The notes: generated from the sequence alone by a model not told the origin. DNA of 64,000 nt from CAXXIC01 sp049315325 (GCA_049315325.1 JBMOKJ010000010.1:38974-102973); one strand, 5' to 3'. Numbered from the stretch's first letter, positions 1 through 8,826 are shown. A program made the numbers and translations.

Positions 1-360
1 TAATTCTTTTACTTTTGGATTTTTAGCATTGATGGTCGGGATGACGGCATCCTTTGCTACTGCAAAAGCAACAGCGCCTTTGCTAATTTCCTCGGGACGA
101 AGGTCGCGCGATACCATTCCGAAATCGACCACCTTTGCCAATGCATCAGTGATACCTTTACCTGCACCACCGGCGGAGATATCTATTTTTACGTCAGGAT
201 GGAGTTTTTTGAACTCTTCAGCCCATTTCACAGCTAACGGATAGAGCGCAAATGCACCCGATAGTGAAATTTCGCCTTGCAAATTGTCTTGAGCCTGCGA
301 TTTGGTAGGCAATGCTAAAAGGATTGCCGCAAGTGTAAAGATGGAGATTAACTTTTTCAT
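1..360 (-). CDS. PstS-like periplasmic anion-binding protein (N-terminal part, cut by window edge)
   Basis: Reading leftwards from the ATG at 358-360, 120 codons stay open to the window edge. The product starts with a signal peptide (MKKLISIFTLAAILLALPTKSQAQ-type: two Lys, hydrophobic core, AQA-like cleavage region). It continues with SGAFALYPLAVKWAEEF and SAGGAGKGITDALAK, the early fold and ligand loop typical of PstS-type substrate-binding proteins. The family binds phosphate or related oxyanions for an ABC transporter. The ligand here is unknown; the sulfur-related surroundings and a shared operator in front of the gene suggest sulfate or another sulfur oxyanion (inference). It is divergent from the response regulator at 596. 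It is only distantly similar to the second PstS-like protein at 9110. Confidence 0.8.
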   Translation of the reverse strand, partial: MKKLISIFTLAAILLALPTKSQAQDNLQGEISLSGAFALYPLAVKWAEEFKKLHPDVKIDISAGGAGKGITDALAKVVDFGMVSRDLRPEEISKGAVAFAVAKDAVIPTINAKNPKVKEL

Positions 361-404
361 ATTTCGTATTTTTATATTCAATTTGATTATTCTGTTTGAC
401 GTTG

Positions 405-473
405 CAAAGTTCCTCCAAAATTGTCCATTTTTCTATACCGAAATCGTGGTATATCTATACCGTGTTGGCGGTA
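405..473 (-). promoter_or_regulatory. Tandem NarL-type operator and promoter for the PstS-like gene (site A)
   Basis: Two perfect inverted repeats TACC-N8-GGTA lie at 436-451 and 458-473, 22 bp apart. Read on the minus strand, the last G of a -7 element ending AACTTTG (CAAA at 405-408) lies 34 bp from the first G of the proximal GGTA. This is the same distance as in six other places in the window. The sites lie in the divergent region between the PstS-like gene and the response regulator, so they could also influence the regulator. No -7 element at the required distance was seen in the plus direction. Confidence 0.75.
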
Positions 474-523
474 ATTTGGGTATATTTTGTTGATATACAG
501 TACGTTTTTAAAATTAAATGCTC

Positions 524-531
524 TAATTTTG
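524..531 (+). promoter_or_regulatory. Possible -7 element for the response regulator
   Basis: TAATTTTG matches the Bacteroidota -7 consensus TAnnTTTG and lies 65 bp before the ATG at 596. It is not at the fixed distance from the GGTA repeats, so it may be an ordinary promoter. Confidence 0.4.
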
Positions 532-595
532 AATTCGAAAGCTGGAAATATTTTCGATTATCGCTCGACTCATTATCCTCAAAATAGATTACAAA

Positions 596-1258
596 ATGAA
601 TGAATCAACGTTTATTATTGCTGATAACCACGACCTTTGTCGGATAGGTTTTATCAGTATTATACAAGACCATTTTAAGAGTTCGCCCATCGAGTCGGTC
701 ACCACTAAAGCGGAGTTGCGCAAGGCTTTAGCTATGGCCGATGAGTCGATTGTGGTGATTGATTTTGTGAATTTAGGCTTTTCGGAAATTGAGGAAGTTG
801 CAATCCTTTCAAAGGCGTTTCCGCAATCGAAGTGGTTGTTTGTTTCTGAAAAGGCAAACGAGACTTTTATCTTGCCATTGACTGCTAATTTCGAAGCCGC
901 TAACTTTATCTTCAAGTCGAATAATTACGATGTGATTGCTTCGGCACTGATTGCGACGGAAGCCGGCAAAAAGTATTTCTGTAGCGAAACGCTCCACATT
1001 ATTATGGAAGACAGTAAGCGGATGAAGGAGAACAAAACCAAGCAACATCACCTCACAGCAACGGAATTGGAGTTGGTGCAACAACTCGCGATAGGCAAAA
1101 CGACGCGCGAAATTGCCGACCAACGTTGCCTTAGCTACCACACCATCAACACACACCGCAAAAACATCTTTCGCAAAGCGGATGTGAATAGCGTGCAGGA
1201 ACTTATTAAATTTGCACTGAAAAACGGTCTTGTTGACCTTACTGAATATTACATTTAA
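596..1258 (+). CDS. NarL/FixJ-type response regulator, candidate master regulator of the sulfur region
   Basis: 220 residues. An N-terminal receiver-like domain shows acidic D10 and D13 (IIADNHD), a likely phospho-acceptor D56 (VVIDFVN) and a Lys near 107 (FIFKS). The C-terminal third is a LuxR-type helix-turn-helix: LTATELELVQQLAIGKTTREIA, then SYHTINTHRKNIFRK. Proteins of this family bind inverted heptamers, often in the 7-2-7 arrangement TACC-N8-GGTA, which is the repeat found seven times in this window. No histidine kinase is visible nearby. The sulfite reductase gene starts 75 bp downstream with no obvious terminator between, so the two are probably cotranscribed. The role as regulator of those seven sites is an inference from family and location. 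Confidence 0.85.
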   Translation: MNESTFIIADNHDLCRIGFISIIQDHFKSSPIESVTTKAELRKALAMADESIVVIDFVNLGFSEIEEVAILSKAFPQSKWLFVSEKANETFILPLTANFEAANFIFKSNNYDVIASALIATEAGKKYFCSETLHIIMEDSKRMKENKTKQHHLTATELELVQQLAIGKTTREIADQRCLSYHTINTHRKNIFRKADVNSVQELIKFALKNGLVDLTEYYI

Positions 1259-1333
1259 ACAGTATTATCACAATCAGATAGTTCGGTATAGAATAAAACG
1301 ACAGAACATTGTAAATTAAATCATACAACAAAA

Positions 1334-3397
1334 ATGTATCAATTACCTACTACATTAACAGAAGATATAGCCTATTTTGGTACTTTGGTGGATCAGTTCC
1401 AAAAGGGAGAAATTGAACCTGTGAAATTCAAAGGATCGCGAGTGCCAATGGGCATTTATGAGCAACGAAAAGATGGCACGTACATGGTGCGTGTGCGATG
1501 CACAGGCGGTTACATTTCGCCTGCACAACTCAAACAACTGGCACTGACGGCAATCGGCCACAAGTCATCTTTTTTGCACATCACTACACGTCAGGAGATT
1601 CAGATTCATCATATTCTGATAGAACAAACCAAAACTATTTTGCCGGAATTGCAACAAGTAGAACTGTCGGCAAAAGGTGGTGGCGGCAACACGGTGCGCA
1701 ACATTATTGTCGATTTGCGAAGTGGAATTAGTGCCGACGAGGCGTTCGATGTATTGCCTTATGCCGTAGATTTGACGACGAAATTAATTGCCGAACCTGA
1801 TTCATTTACCTTGCCGCGTAAGTTGAAAATCGCATTCGCTGCACACACCGATTACGGCGATTTGGCACTTGTAAACGATATAGGTTTTGTAGCAAAAGTG
1901 GTGGATGGAAAACGCGGATTTGAGGTGTATCTGGGTGGTTCTGTAGCATCAAACGCTACGATTGGTTGGAAAGCCTTCGAATTTGCACCCGAAGAAGAGT
2001 TGTACTACATTGCCAAGGCCGCAAAAGAGTTTTTCTCTACGCACGGCAATCGTAAAAATCGCCACAAAGCCCGTATGCGCTACATTTTCTACAAGTTGGG
2101 CGAAGAGAAAACCATCGCTCTGTTTCGCGAAGCATATAATGAAATTAAGAAAGACGCATCGCTTCGTTACACCCCAAGTCAGTTGGTGATTGAAAGCCGT
2201 ACGCCTATCTTCGAACCATTGGTCCTTGAAAGCGAGTCTTTCGAAATCTGGAAACAGCGCAACGTGACGGCACAAAAACAAACGGGACTTTATGCCATCA
2301 CGCTTCCGATTGATGGTGGCAATGCACCTGGTGAGTTGTTCCTCCAAATAGCTGAATTTGCGAATGCTTTTGGCGATGATTCAATACGTTTTACGATTCG
2401 TCAAAACATTCAGTTGCGCAACATTCCCGAAGCGTATTTAGGAAATGTATATGAATTTTTCCTTCAAATAGGATTGAAAGTCGACCAACCTGTGTTGGTC
2501 AACAATGTGATTTCGTGCACAGGTGCCGACACGTGTCGTTTGGGCATTTGCCTTTCGAAAGGTGCTGCGTCTGCCATTCGTGAGAGATTAAAGGAGAGTG
2601 ACTTACCACTCGAAGAGGTGAATGATTTATTAATTAATATTTCGGGATGTCCGAATTCATGTGCACAACAACGTTGGAGCGACATCGGATTTTCGGGGAA
2701 AGTGATGCGCAACGGTCGCAATCTGCCTGCCTATATCGTTTATGCTGGAGCAAAACGAGGCGAAGAGGGTGAGTTGAGCAACCCGTTTGGGTCGGTAAGT
2801 GCCAAGGATTTGCCTAATTTCATCCACGATTTGTTGGCTATTTATCTGAGTGTAAAAGCGAATTATGCCACCTTCCGCGATTTTGTGAAGGGCGAAGGAT
2901 TACTCGAAATTGCGAAATTGGTTGAAAAATATGCGGAAGTGCCCACTTTCGAAGAAAACCCCGATTACTTCTTCGATTGGGGAAGTATAGAGCTGTTTTC
3001 TGTCATCAACAAAGGACCTGCCGAATGCTCTGTCGGATTGTTCGATTTGATAGATGTCGACGCAAAAAACATTCAGAATGCACTAGCAGCACTACCTGAA
3101 ACGAAAGAAGAGTCGAGCATCAACCAATTGCTTTATGCTATTGTGTTTGCAGCATCGCGCATGTTGCTGGTGACGCGTGGTGCAGAGCCCAAAACGACCG
3201 AAGAGGTTTTCGACCTATTTATTCAGAAATTCATTGGCGAAGGATATGTCGATGCCAAATATCAGCCAATCGTAGAGGCCGCAAAAGCAGGTACACAAAA
3301 CTCGTTTATAGCTGATAAAGACCAAATCATTTCGTTGGCTAGCGATGTCACAAAACTCTACGAAAGCATGGACGATTCACTACAATTTAAAGTTTGA
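1334..3397 (+). CDS. Assimilatory sulfite/nitrite reductase with long C-terminal helical extension
   Basis: 687 residues. Siroheme/4Fe-4S ligands are visible as C395-x5-C401 (CTGADTC) and C439-x3-C443 (CPNSC). The N-terminal ferredoxin-like repeats (GTYMVRVRCTGGYISPAQL; ITTRQEIQIHHI) fit the one-subunit sulfite/nitrite reductase family, which reduces sulfite to sulfide (or nitrite to ammonia) with six electrons. About 140 residues follow the catalytic core (roughly 550-687) and are Ala/Glu/Lys-rich and helical. As I recall, Bacteroidota proteins of this kind are often annotated as HEPN-domain proteins. Sulfite is the more likely substrate because the next operon makes cysteine. A separate NADPH-type reductase (cysJI) is at 28127-31786, so this enzyme may use another electron donor. 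Confidence 0.85.
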   Translation: MYQLPTTLTEDIAYFGTLVDQFQKGEIEPVKFKGSRVPMGIYEQRKDGTYMVRVRCTGGYISPAQLKQLALTAIGHKSSFLHITTRQEIQIHHILIEQTKTILPELQQVELSAKGGGGNTVRNIIVDLRSGISADEAFDVLPYAVDLTTKLIAEPDSFTLPRKLKIAFAAHTDYGDLALVNDIGFVAKVVDGKRGFEVYLGGSVASNATIGWKAFEFAPEEELYYIAKAAKEFFSTHGNRKNRHKARMRYIFYKLGEEKTIALFREAYNEIKKDASLRYTPSQLVIESRTPIFEPLVLESESFEIWKQRNVTAQKQTGLYAITLPIDGGNAPGELFLQIAEFANAFGDDSIRFTIRQNIQLRNIPEAYLGNVYEFFLQIGLKVDQPVLVNNVISCTGADTCRLGICLSKGAASAIRERLKESDLPLEEVNDLLINISGCPNSCAQQRWSDIGFSGKVMRNGRNLPAYIVYAGAKRGEEGELSNPFGSVSAKDLPNFIHDLLAIYLSVKANYATFRDFVKGEGLLEIAKLVEKYAEVPTFEENPDYFFDWGSIELFSVINKGPAECSVGLFDLIDVDAKNIQNALAALPETKEESSINQLLYAIVFAASRMLLVTRGAEPKTTEEVFDLFIQKFIGEGYVDAKYQPIVEAAKAGTQNSFIADKDQIISLASDVTKLYESMDDSLQFKV

Positions 3398-3458
3398 TAT
3401 AGTTGAAGTGTAAAAAGTCTACTTTACAGGAAATAAGACCTACTGATGTAGGATGAGA

Positions 3459-3497
3459 GACGCGGAAAGGTAATCAGTACTTTTCCGCGTTTTTTTA
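3459..3497 (+). terminator. Rho-independent terminator after the sulfite reductase
   Basis: CGCGGAAA pairs with TTTTCCGCG around a short loop and is followed by a run of seven T. It separates the reductase from the encapsulin operon. Confidence 0.8.
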
Positions 3498-3505
3498 TAA
3501 CCCAC

Positions 3506-3574
3506 TCACCAATTTACGGTATTAAAATGACGCAATCGTGGGATTTCTGACACATACTTTTCTGTGTTACTTTG
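3506..3574 (+). promoter_or_regulatory. Tandem operator and promoter of the encapsulin operon (site F)
   Basis: The distal half reads CACC-N7-GGTA and the proximal half TGAC-N8-GGGA (3528-3543). The GG pairs (3518, 3540) are 22 bp apart, and the -7 TTTG ends at 3574, at the common distance. This is the least symmetric of the seven sites, but its spacing agrees exactly. Confidence 0.65.
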
Positions 3575-3612
3575 CAATATAAATAACAACAATACAAAGG
3601 TTTCAAAATATT

Positions 3613-4554
3613 ATGGCAAAAATTGCAAAAAAACTGACCGACCTGATTGGAAACACTCCATTGTTGGAGTTGAGAAAAATTGAGCAAAAATACAACGTTG
3701 GAGCAACCATTATTGGTAAACTCGAATCGTTTAATCCAGCCAGAAGCATAAAAGACCGCCTTGGTTTTGCATTGATTGAAGAGGCGGAGAAGCAAGGTTT
3801 GATTGACGAAAACACCGTCATAATTGAGCCAACCAGCGGGAATACTGGAATTGCCTTGGCCTATGTTGCAGCTTCGAAAGGTCTAAAGCTAATTCTCACA
3901 ATGCCCGAAACTATGAGCATTGAACGCCGAAATATACTTAAAGCTTTAGGTGCAGAACTGGTTTTGACACCCGGTTTCGAGGGAATGGGAGGTGCAATTC
4001 GCAAAGCCGAAGAGTTGAAACGGAAATATCCGAAATCGTTTATTCCGCAGCAGTTTCAGAACTTGGCAAATCCCGAAATTCATCGTAAAACAACCGCTGA
4101 AGAGATTTGGCGTGATACAGATGGCGAAGTCGATATCTTCATTGCCGGCGTGGGCACTGGTGGAACAATTACGGGTGTAGGCGAAGTACTAAAAAGCCGC
4201 AATCCTGCCATAAAAGTAATTGCAGTGGAGCCTGCCGACTCTCCAATCTTATCTGGTGGAAAATCGGGACCACATAAAATTCAAGGCATTGGTGCTGGTT
4301 TTGTGCCACAGATTCTGAATACGCGAATCTACGATGAAATCATTAAGGTACAGAATGAAGATGCTTTGCAAGTTGGTCGCGATTTAGCAAGTGAAGAAGG
4401 ATTACTAGCTGGAATCTCTTCGGGCGCAGCGGTGTATGCCGCTATCCAAGTGGCAAAACGCCCCGAAAATATTGGCAAGAAAATTGTTGTTATCCTGCCA
4501 GATACAGGCGAGCGATATCTGTCAACGCTTTTGTATCAATATGAGAAGAAATAA
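3613..4554 (+). CDS. cysK: Cysteine synthase A (O-acetylserine sulfhydrylase)
   Basis: 313 residues, the usual length. It joins O-acetylserine and sulfide to make cysteine, using PLP. Visible hallmarks: the PLP-lysine segment NPARSIKDR, the substrate loop PTSGNTGIA, the phosphate-binding GTGGTITGVG, and GISSGAA near the C-terminus. It is the first gene of a four-gene operon: serine acetyltransferase follows after 24 bp, then the encapsulin shell and the cysteine desulfurase. The order supplies cysteine directly to the desulfurase cargo. A site F operator lies 40-105 bp upstream. CysM is a possible alternative name, but the sequence reads as CysK type. Confidence 0.93.
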   Translation: MAKIAKKLTDLIGNTPLLELRKIEQKYNVGATIIGKLESFNPARSIKDRLGFALIEEAEKQGLIDENTVIIEPTSGNTGIALAYVAASKGLKLILTMPETMSIERRNILKALGAELVLTPGFEGMGGAIRKAEELKRKYPKSFIPQQFQNLANPEIHRKTTAEEIWRDTDGEVDIFIAGVGTGGTITGVGEVLKSRNPAIKVIAVEPADSPILSGGKSGPHKIQGIGAGFVPQILNTRIYDEIIKVQNEDALQVGRDLASEEGLLAGISSGAAVYAAIQVAKRPENIGKKIVVILPDTGERYLSTLLYQYEKK

Positions 4555-4578
4555 CAGCTTCTCACACAAAACTTAACT

Positions 4579-5487
4579 ATGAGTAAAATCGACCCTATAC
4601 AAGTGCTTCAAAAGAATGTGGAGATTCTATCCGAACATTCAGCACCCGAATACGAATACATACCGCGGCACGAAAAACCGTTACCGTCAGTATCAAAAAT
4701 ACATGAATTGGTCGACATTATTCGTTCGATTATTTTCCCCGGTTATTTTGGCGAAAATATTGCCAATTCGCGCTCTTTACACTACAACATTGGGGTAAAT
4801 TTAGAGAAGCTTTATGGCATACTGAGTGACCAAATTCATTACAGTATTTGCTTTAGTAATTCTGACAAATGCGAAGAATCAAAGTCAATTGCGACCGAAT
4901 TAGCATTGACCTTCATTGACAAAATTCCAGAAATCAAACGGCTGCTCAGCACCGATGTGAAAGCAACATTGGATGCCGATCCGGCAGCTTCGAGCTATGG
5001 AGAAGTGATCTTTTGTTATCCCACCATCAAAGCGTTGGTGAATCATCGCATTGCGCACGAATTACTGAAACTAGGCGTGCCGGTGTTGCCACGCATCATC
5101 TCCGAACAAGCACATTCCGAAACGGGCATCGACATTCACCCTGGAGCGCAAATCGGCGAATACTTCAGCATCGACCATGGCACGGGTGTGGTGATTGGCG
5201 AAACGTCCATCATCGGAAATCACGTGCTGCTCTATCAGGGTGTGACGCTCGGTGCGAAGAAATTTACGTTCGACGACGAAGGAAATCCAATCAATCTGCC
5301 ACGTCATCCGATTGTCGAAGACAATGTAACCATCTATTCGAATGCCAATATTTTGGGTAGAATCACTATCGGCGCCGGTTCGGTGATTGGGGGTAACGTA
5401 TGGCTTACAACTTCCGTTCCGCCAAACTCGCGCGTAGTGCAGCAAAAAGCTCTTGAAACCTCATTTATGTATGGTTCAGGCATTTAG
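4579..5487 (+). CDS. Serine O-acetyltransferase
   Basis: 302 residues. Makes O-acetylserine from serine and acetyl-CoA. The C-terminal half carries left-handed beta-helix hexapeptides (GIDIHPGAQIGEYFSIDHGTG; VVIGETSIIGNHVLLYQGV) with the catalytic DHGTG histidine region. The N-terminal half is a long helical domain, as in the EpsC/SatA type rather than the shorter CysE. The chain ends FMYGSGI, close to the E. coli CysE ending FEYGDGI. The final Ile is the residue that inserts into the cysteine synthase active site to form the regulatory complex. With CysK directly upstream, such a complex is likely (inference). It lies 43 bp before the shell gene and belongs to the same transcription unit. 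Confidence 0.92.
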   Translation: MSKIDPIQVLQKNVEILSEHSAPEYEYIPRHEKPLPSVSKIHELVDIIRSIIFPGYFGENIANSRSLHYNIGVNLEKLYGILSDQIHYSICFSNSDKCEESKSIATELALTFIDKIPEIKRLLSTDVKATLDADPAASSYGEVIFCYPTIKALVNHRIAHELLKLGVPVLPRIISEQAHSETGIDIHPGAQIGEYFSIDHGTGVVIGETSIIGNHVLLYQGVTLGAKKFTFDDEGNPINLPRHPIVEDNVTIYSNANILGRITIGAGSVIGGNVWLTTSVPPNSRVVQQKALETSFMYGSGI

Positions 5488-5530
5488 AAAACGAATAAAT
5501 ATTTATTAATCACAATAAGAAATTTAAACT

Positions 5531-6970
5531 ATGGCAAAAAATGATTTGCAACGCAGCGTAACGACTGCTACAGCTAGACAACTGGCGACTACCACCAAGA
5601 CGCCACCTCAAATGGGTTCAATCACCCCTCGTCTTTTATTGAAATTGTTGCCTTGGGTGCAGGTCGATTCGGGTACTTACCGCGTGAATCGCACCAAAGT
5701 AGAGTTGAAAAAAGCAGAACGCATCGAGATTGAATATTACGAAGGAACGCCTGCATTTCGTGCAGATTCATTGCGCCGCATTCCGTTGTTTTCGCACATC
5801 GACGAGAACATCGTTCACCGCTTGGCAAAGCGTTTTGTGATTGAAGAGGTAGAATTGGGCAACGACTTGATACACGAAGGCGACGAAGCACAAAAGTTCT
5901 TTATTGTGGCAAAAGGTCAGGTGGAGATCATCAGCAAAGGACCTCACGGCGAAGATTTGCGTATCGGCATTTTGTCAGAAGGTGAATATTTTGGTGAAGC
6001 CGACATTATTTCCGACAAACCATCGTCGGTGACTGTTCGTCCGATTACTCCCGGAGTGTTCTTTACGTTGAATAACGAAGAGCTCGAAACCATCATCAAA
6101 GAGGTGCCCGATTTTCGCGAGCAATTCCAAAAAGCGGTCGATGAGCACCTTCGCCTCAAAGCGACCGTCAACACACACGGCGAGAAGCACATCGACTTGG
6201 TCTCGGGTCACGAAGAGGATAACATTATTCCTGAGACTTACATCGACTACGAAGAAAATCCACGCGAATATTCGTTAAACACGCTGCAAACCATTGTTCG
6301 CGTTCATACCCGCGTTTCAGATTTATACAACAATCCTTACAATCAGCTGGAGCAACAAGTGCGCCTCAGCATCGAGAGCATCAAAGAGCGTCAGGAGTGG
6401 GAATTGATCAATAACAAAACGTTCGGTCTGCTCAACAGTGTAGAACCGGGTTACCGCATCAGCACTCGTTATGGTGCTCCAACGCCCGACGATTTGGATG
6501 AATTACTTTCATTAGTCTGGAAAAATCCGGCGTTCTTTATTGCCCATCCTCGCGCTATTGCGGCGTTTGAGCGTGAATGTACGTGGCGTGGTGTTCCTCC
6601 GGTAACGGCCAACATTTTTGGAGCTTCTGTTATTTTATGGCGAGGAATACCGATTATCCCAAGTGATAAAGTCGAAATCAAAGGACAATACCTTACTAAT
6701 CGTGGTTTGGGAACGACCAGCATCATTTTGGTGCGCGTGGGCGAACAAGAGCAAGGTGTGATTGGTCTGCATCAAGCCGGCATTCCGGGTGAAATTGCGC
6801 CAAGTCTCTCTACCCGTCTGATGGGATTGGATAAATTCGGTGTTGCGTCGTATCTGTTGACCAAATATTTCTCGTTGGCATCTCTTACTGACGATGCCGT
6901 GGCGGTGCTCGAAAATGTGGAAGTGGGTTATTACCACGACTACCAACACCGTAATGCGGTAGAAAAGTGA
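5531..6970 (+). CDS. Family 2 encapsulin shell protein with inserted cNMP-binding-like domain
   Basis: 479 residues. The N-terminal arm (TARQLATTTKTPPQMGSITP, then LLLKLLPWVQVDSGTYRVNR) and the region after residue 230 match the SrpI-like HK97-fold shell proteins that assemble into a hollow nanocompartment. Residues about 83-215 form a cyclic-nucleotide-binding-like domain (LFSHIDENIVHRLAKRFV; GDEAQKFFIVAKGQVEII; FGEADIISDKPSSVTV), placed where shell proteins carry the E-loop. The phosphate-binding cassette keeps G155-E156, but the usual Arg is replaced by Ser at 165/166, so classical cAMP binding is doubtful. As I recall, shells with this domain are called family 2B and those without it 2A. 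The neighbours are those of the 2A sulfur systems: desulfurase cargo next, CysK and serine acetyltransferase before. Confidence 0.92.
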   Translation: MAKNDLQRSVTTATARQLATTTKTPPQMGSITPRLLLKLLPWVQVDSGTYRVNRTKVELKKAERIEIEYYEGTPAFRADSLRRIPLFSHIDENIVHRLAKRFVIEEVELGNDLIHEGDEAQKFFIVAKGQVEIISKGPHGEDLRIGILSEGEYFGEADIISDKPSSVTVRPITPGVFFTLNNEELETIIKEVPDFREQFQKAVDEHLRLKATVNTHGEKHIDLVSGHEEDNIIPETYIDYEENPREYSLNTLQTIVRVHTRVSDLYNNPYNQLEQQVRLSIESIKERQEWELINNKTFGLLNSVEPGYRISTRYGAPTPDDLDELLSLVWKNPAFFIAHPRAIAAFERECTWRGVPPVTANIFGASVILWRGIPIIPSDKVEIKGQYLTNRGLGTTSIILVRVGEQEQGVIGLHQAGIPGEIAPSLSTRLMGLDKFGVASYLLTKYFSLASLTDDAVAVLENVEVGYYHDYQHRNAVEK

Positions 6971-7003
6971 GACCTCCCCAACCCTCCAAAGGAGGGGCTT
7001 TTA
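6971..7003. repeat. Short CCTCC/GGAGG inverted repeat of the dispersed intergenic family
   Basis: CTCCCCAACCCTCCAAAGGAGGGGCTTTT resembles the ends of the longer repeats at 29952, 54253, 57869 and 58496. It lies between shell and desulfurase genes and may act as a weak attenuator. The following 80 bp also contain a repeated 'cttacaact' motif. Confidence 0.5.
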
Positions 7004-7089
7004 AGAAAAAGAATTATGGGAATCTGTAAGATTTGAGTTGCTTTTTTTGACTTACAACTTACAACTTTTTTGACTTACAACTAACAATT

Positions 7090-8748
7090 ATGTCAATAGA
7101 AAACAATATACCGCAATCTCCTTTTCAGGGCGAAAATCTGCTAAACTATGCCGACAATGCCAATGTGGGCAGCGACTTGCTCGATTTTGGCCGTTTTCGT
7201 CAGATTGCCGAACGCTTTTTCCCCAACGAAGAGGCGCAGCAATGTCCTGCCGAAACGTTTGCCGAAGAGCTGAATCTGGAGACTATTTTCGACTCATTTA
7301 GCAAGTTGACGGGCATCAGTCATGCGGCACCAACCACTTCGGTGGTCGATCCGTTTGCTTTCAACTTCGATTTGTTTTCGGGTGGATTGCCATTGGGCGA
7401 TGAGTTTAAAGGATTGTATTTTCCTGACAAACAGTCGAATTCCGGTTCGGCACTCGATCAGGAGTTTGCCCCTTCCACCTTTTCCGATTATTCGTGGGAA
7501 CGTGATCAGCAAATCACGTATGGCGGTCGCGAAACATTCGACGTGCAGGCTATTCGCAAAGATTTCCCGATTTTGCACCAGAAGGTGAACGGCAAGGACT
7601 TGATTTGGTTCGACAATGCTGCCACGACTCAAAAACCGCGTCAGGTGATCGACACCATTACCCGTTTCTACGAACGAGACAATTCGAACATCCACCGTGC
7701 AGCACACACACTGGCTGCTCGTTCGACCGACGCTTACGAAGGAGCACGCGAGAAGGTGAAAAACTTTATCGGAGCATCATCCACCGAAGAGATAATTTTC
7801 GTTCGTGGCACAACCGAAGGCATCAACCTTGTGGCGCAAACTTATGGTAAAAAGTTCATTCAGCCGGGTGATGAAATTATCGTTTCGACACTCGACCATC
7901 ACGCCAACATTGTCCCTTGGCAACAATTGGCCAAAGAAAAAGGGGCGAAACTGTTAGCCATTCCCATCAACAACAACGGAGAAGTGATACTCGAAGATTA
8001 CGAGAAACTGCTCGGTCCACGCACTAAGTTTGTCTCTATCGGTCAGGTCAATAACACGTTTGGTACCATTTCTCCGGTGAAAACGATGATCGAACTGGCA
8101 AAACGCTGGGGCGCACGTGTGTTGATCGACGGTGCTCAATCGGTAGCACATACGCCGGTGAATGTACAGGATTTGGGAGCCGATTTCTTTGTCTTCTCGG
8201 GACATAAAATCTACGCGCCAAACGGTATTGGTGTGGTGTATGGCAAAAAAGAGGTACTCGACATCATTCCGCCGTGGCAAGGTGGTGGCAACATGATCAA
8301 AGACGTTACTTTCGAAGAGACGCAATTCAACGAAGCGCCGGCAAAATTCGAAGCCGGAACGCCTAACGTGGCAGATGCCGTGGGTTTGGGTGCGGCACTC
8401 GATTATGTGAGCCGTGTCGGGATTCACAACATCTCGAAATACGAACACGAACTCACCGAATATGCACGCGAAAGCCTGGCACGTATCAACGGTTTGCGAT
8501 TGATAGGCAATCCACGAGAGCGTGTCAGCGTAGTTTCGTTCGATTTGAAGGGCATTCCTACTACTGAGGTTGGCAAATTGCTCGATCGTGAGGGCATTGC
8601 CTTACGTGCCGGACACCATTGCGCACAGCCCGCTTTGCGCCGATTGGGTGTTGAGGCAAGTGTCCGTCCCTCTTTCGCATTTTACAACACCAAAGAAGAG
8701 ATTGACAAGCTGGTGATTGCGGTCCGAAAGATTCAAAATCAACGGTAA
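7090..8748 (+). CDS. Cysteine desulfurase, encapsulin cargo with N-terminal targeting extension
   Basis: 552 residues. The SufS-type catalytic core begins near residue 148 (FDVQAIRKDFPILHQKVNGK). It has the PLP lysine at K373 (FSGHKIYAPNG) and the persulfide cysteine C511 (RAGHHCAQPALRRLG). The enzyme takes sulfur from cysteine as a bound persulfide, leaving alanine. About 147 residues precede the core, rich in Asn, Phe, Gly and acidic residues (SPFQGENLLNYADNANVGSD; FDLFSGGLPLGDEFKG), with no visible fold. Desulfurase cargos of family 2 encapsulins have such disordered N-termini that direct packaging into the shell. The shell gene lies 119 bp upstream and a terminator follows. In characterised relatives the compartment stores elemental sulfur; the same role here is inference. 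Confidence 0.93.
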   Translation: MSIENNIPQSPFQGENLLNYADNANVGSDLLDFGRFRQIAERFFPNEEAQQCPAETFAEELNLETIFDSFSKLTGISHAAPTTSVVDPFAFNFDLFSGGLPLGDEFKGLYFPDKQSNSGSALDQEFAPSTFSDYSWERDQQITYGGRETFDVQAIRKDFPILHQKVNGKDLIWFDNAATTQKPRQVIDTITRFYERDNSNIHRAAHTLAARSTDAYEGAREKVKNFIGASSTEEIIFVRGTTEGINLVAQTYGKKFIQPGDEIIVSTLDHHANIVPWQQLAKEKGAKLLAIPINNNGEVILEDYEKLLGPRTKFVSIGQVNNTFGTISPVKTMIELAKRWGARVLIDGAQSVAHTPVNVQDLGADFFVFSGHKIYAPNGIGVVYGKKEVLDIIPPWQGGGNMIKDVTFEETQFNEAPAKFEAGTPNVADAVGLGAALDYVSRVGIHNISKYEHELTEYARESLARINGLRLIGNPRERVSVVSFDLKGIPTTEVGKLLDREGIALRAGHHCAQPALRRLGVEASVRPSFAFYNTKEEIDKLVIAVRKIQNQR

Positions 8749-8779
8749 AAATCAAAAATACTGTTTTAAATTGTGATGA

Positions 8780-8826
8780 TAAGTGCGATAAGCGGAGTTG
8801 AAAGACTTTGTTTATCGCACTTTTTT
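8780..8826 (+). terminator. Terminator of the encapsulin operon
   Basis: AAGTGCGATAA pairs with TTATCGCACTT, followed by a T-run. Confidence 0.85.

Noticed and set aside
1260..1333. CGGTATAG near 1286 as an eighth operator before the sulfite reductase
   Set aside because: No matching TACC half-site, no second repeat at 22 bp and no TTTG at the fixed distance; the gene is more likely read through from the regulator.
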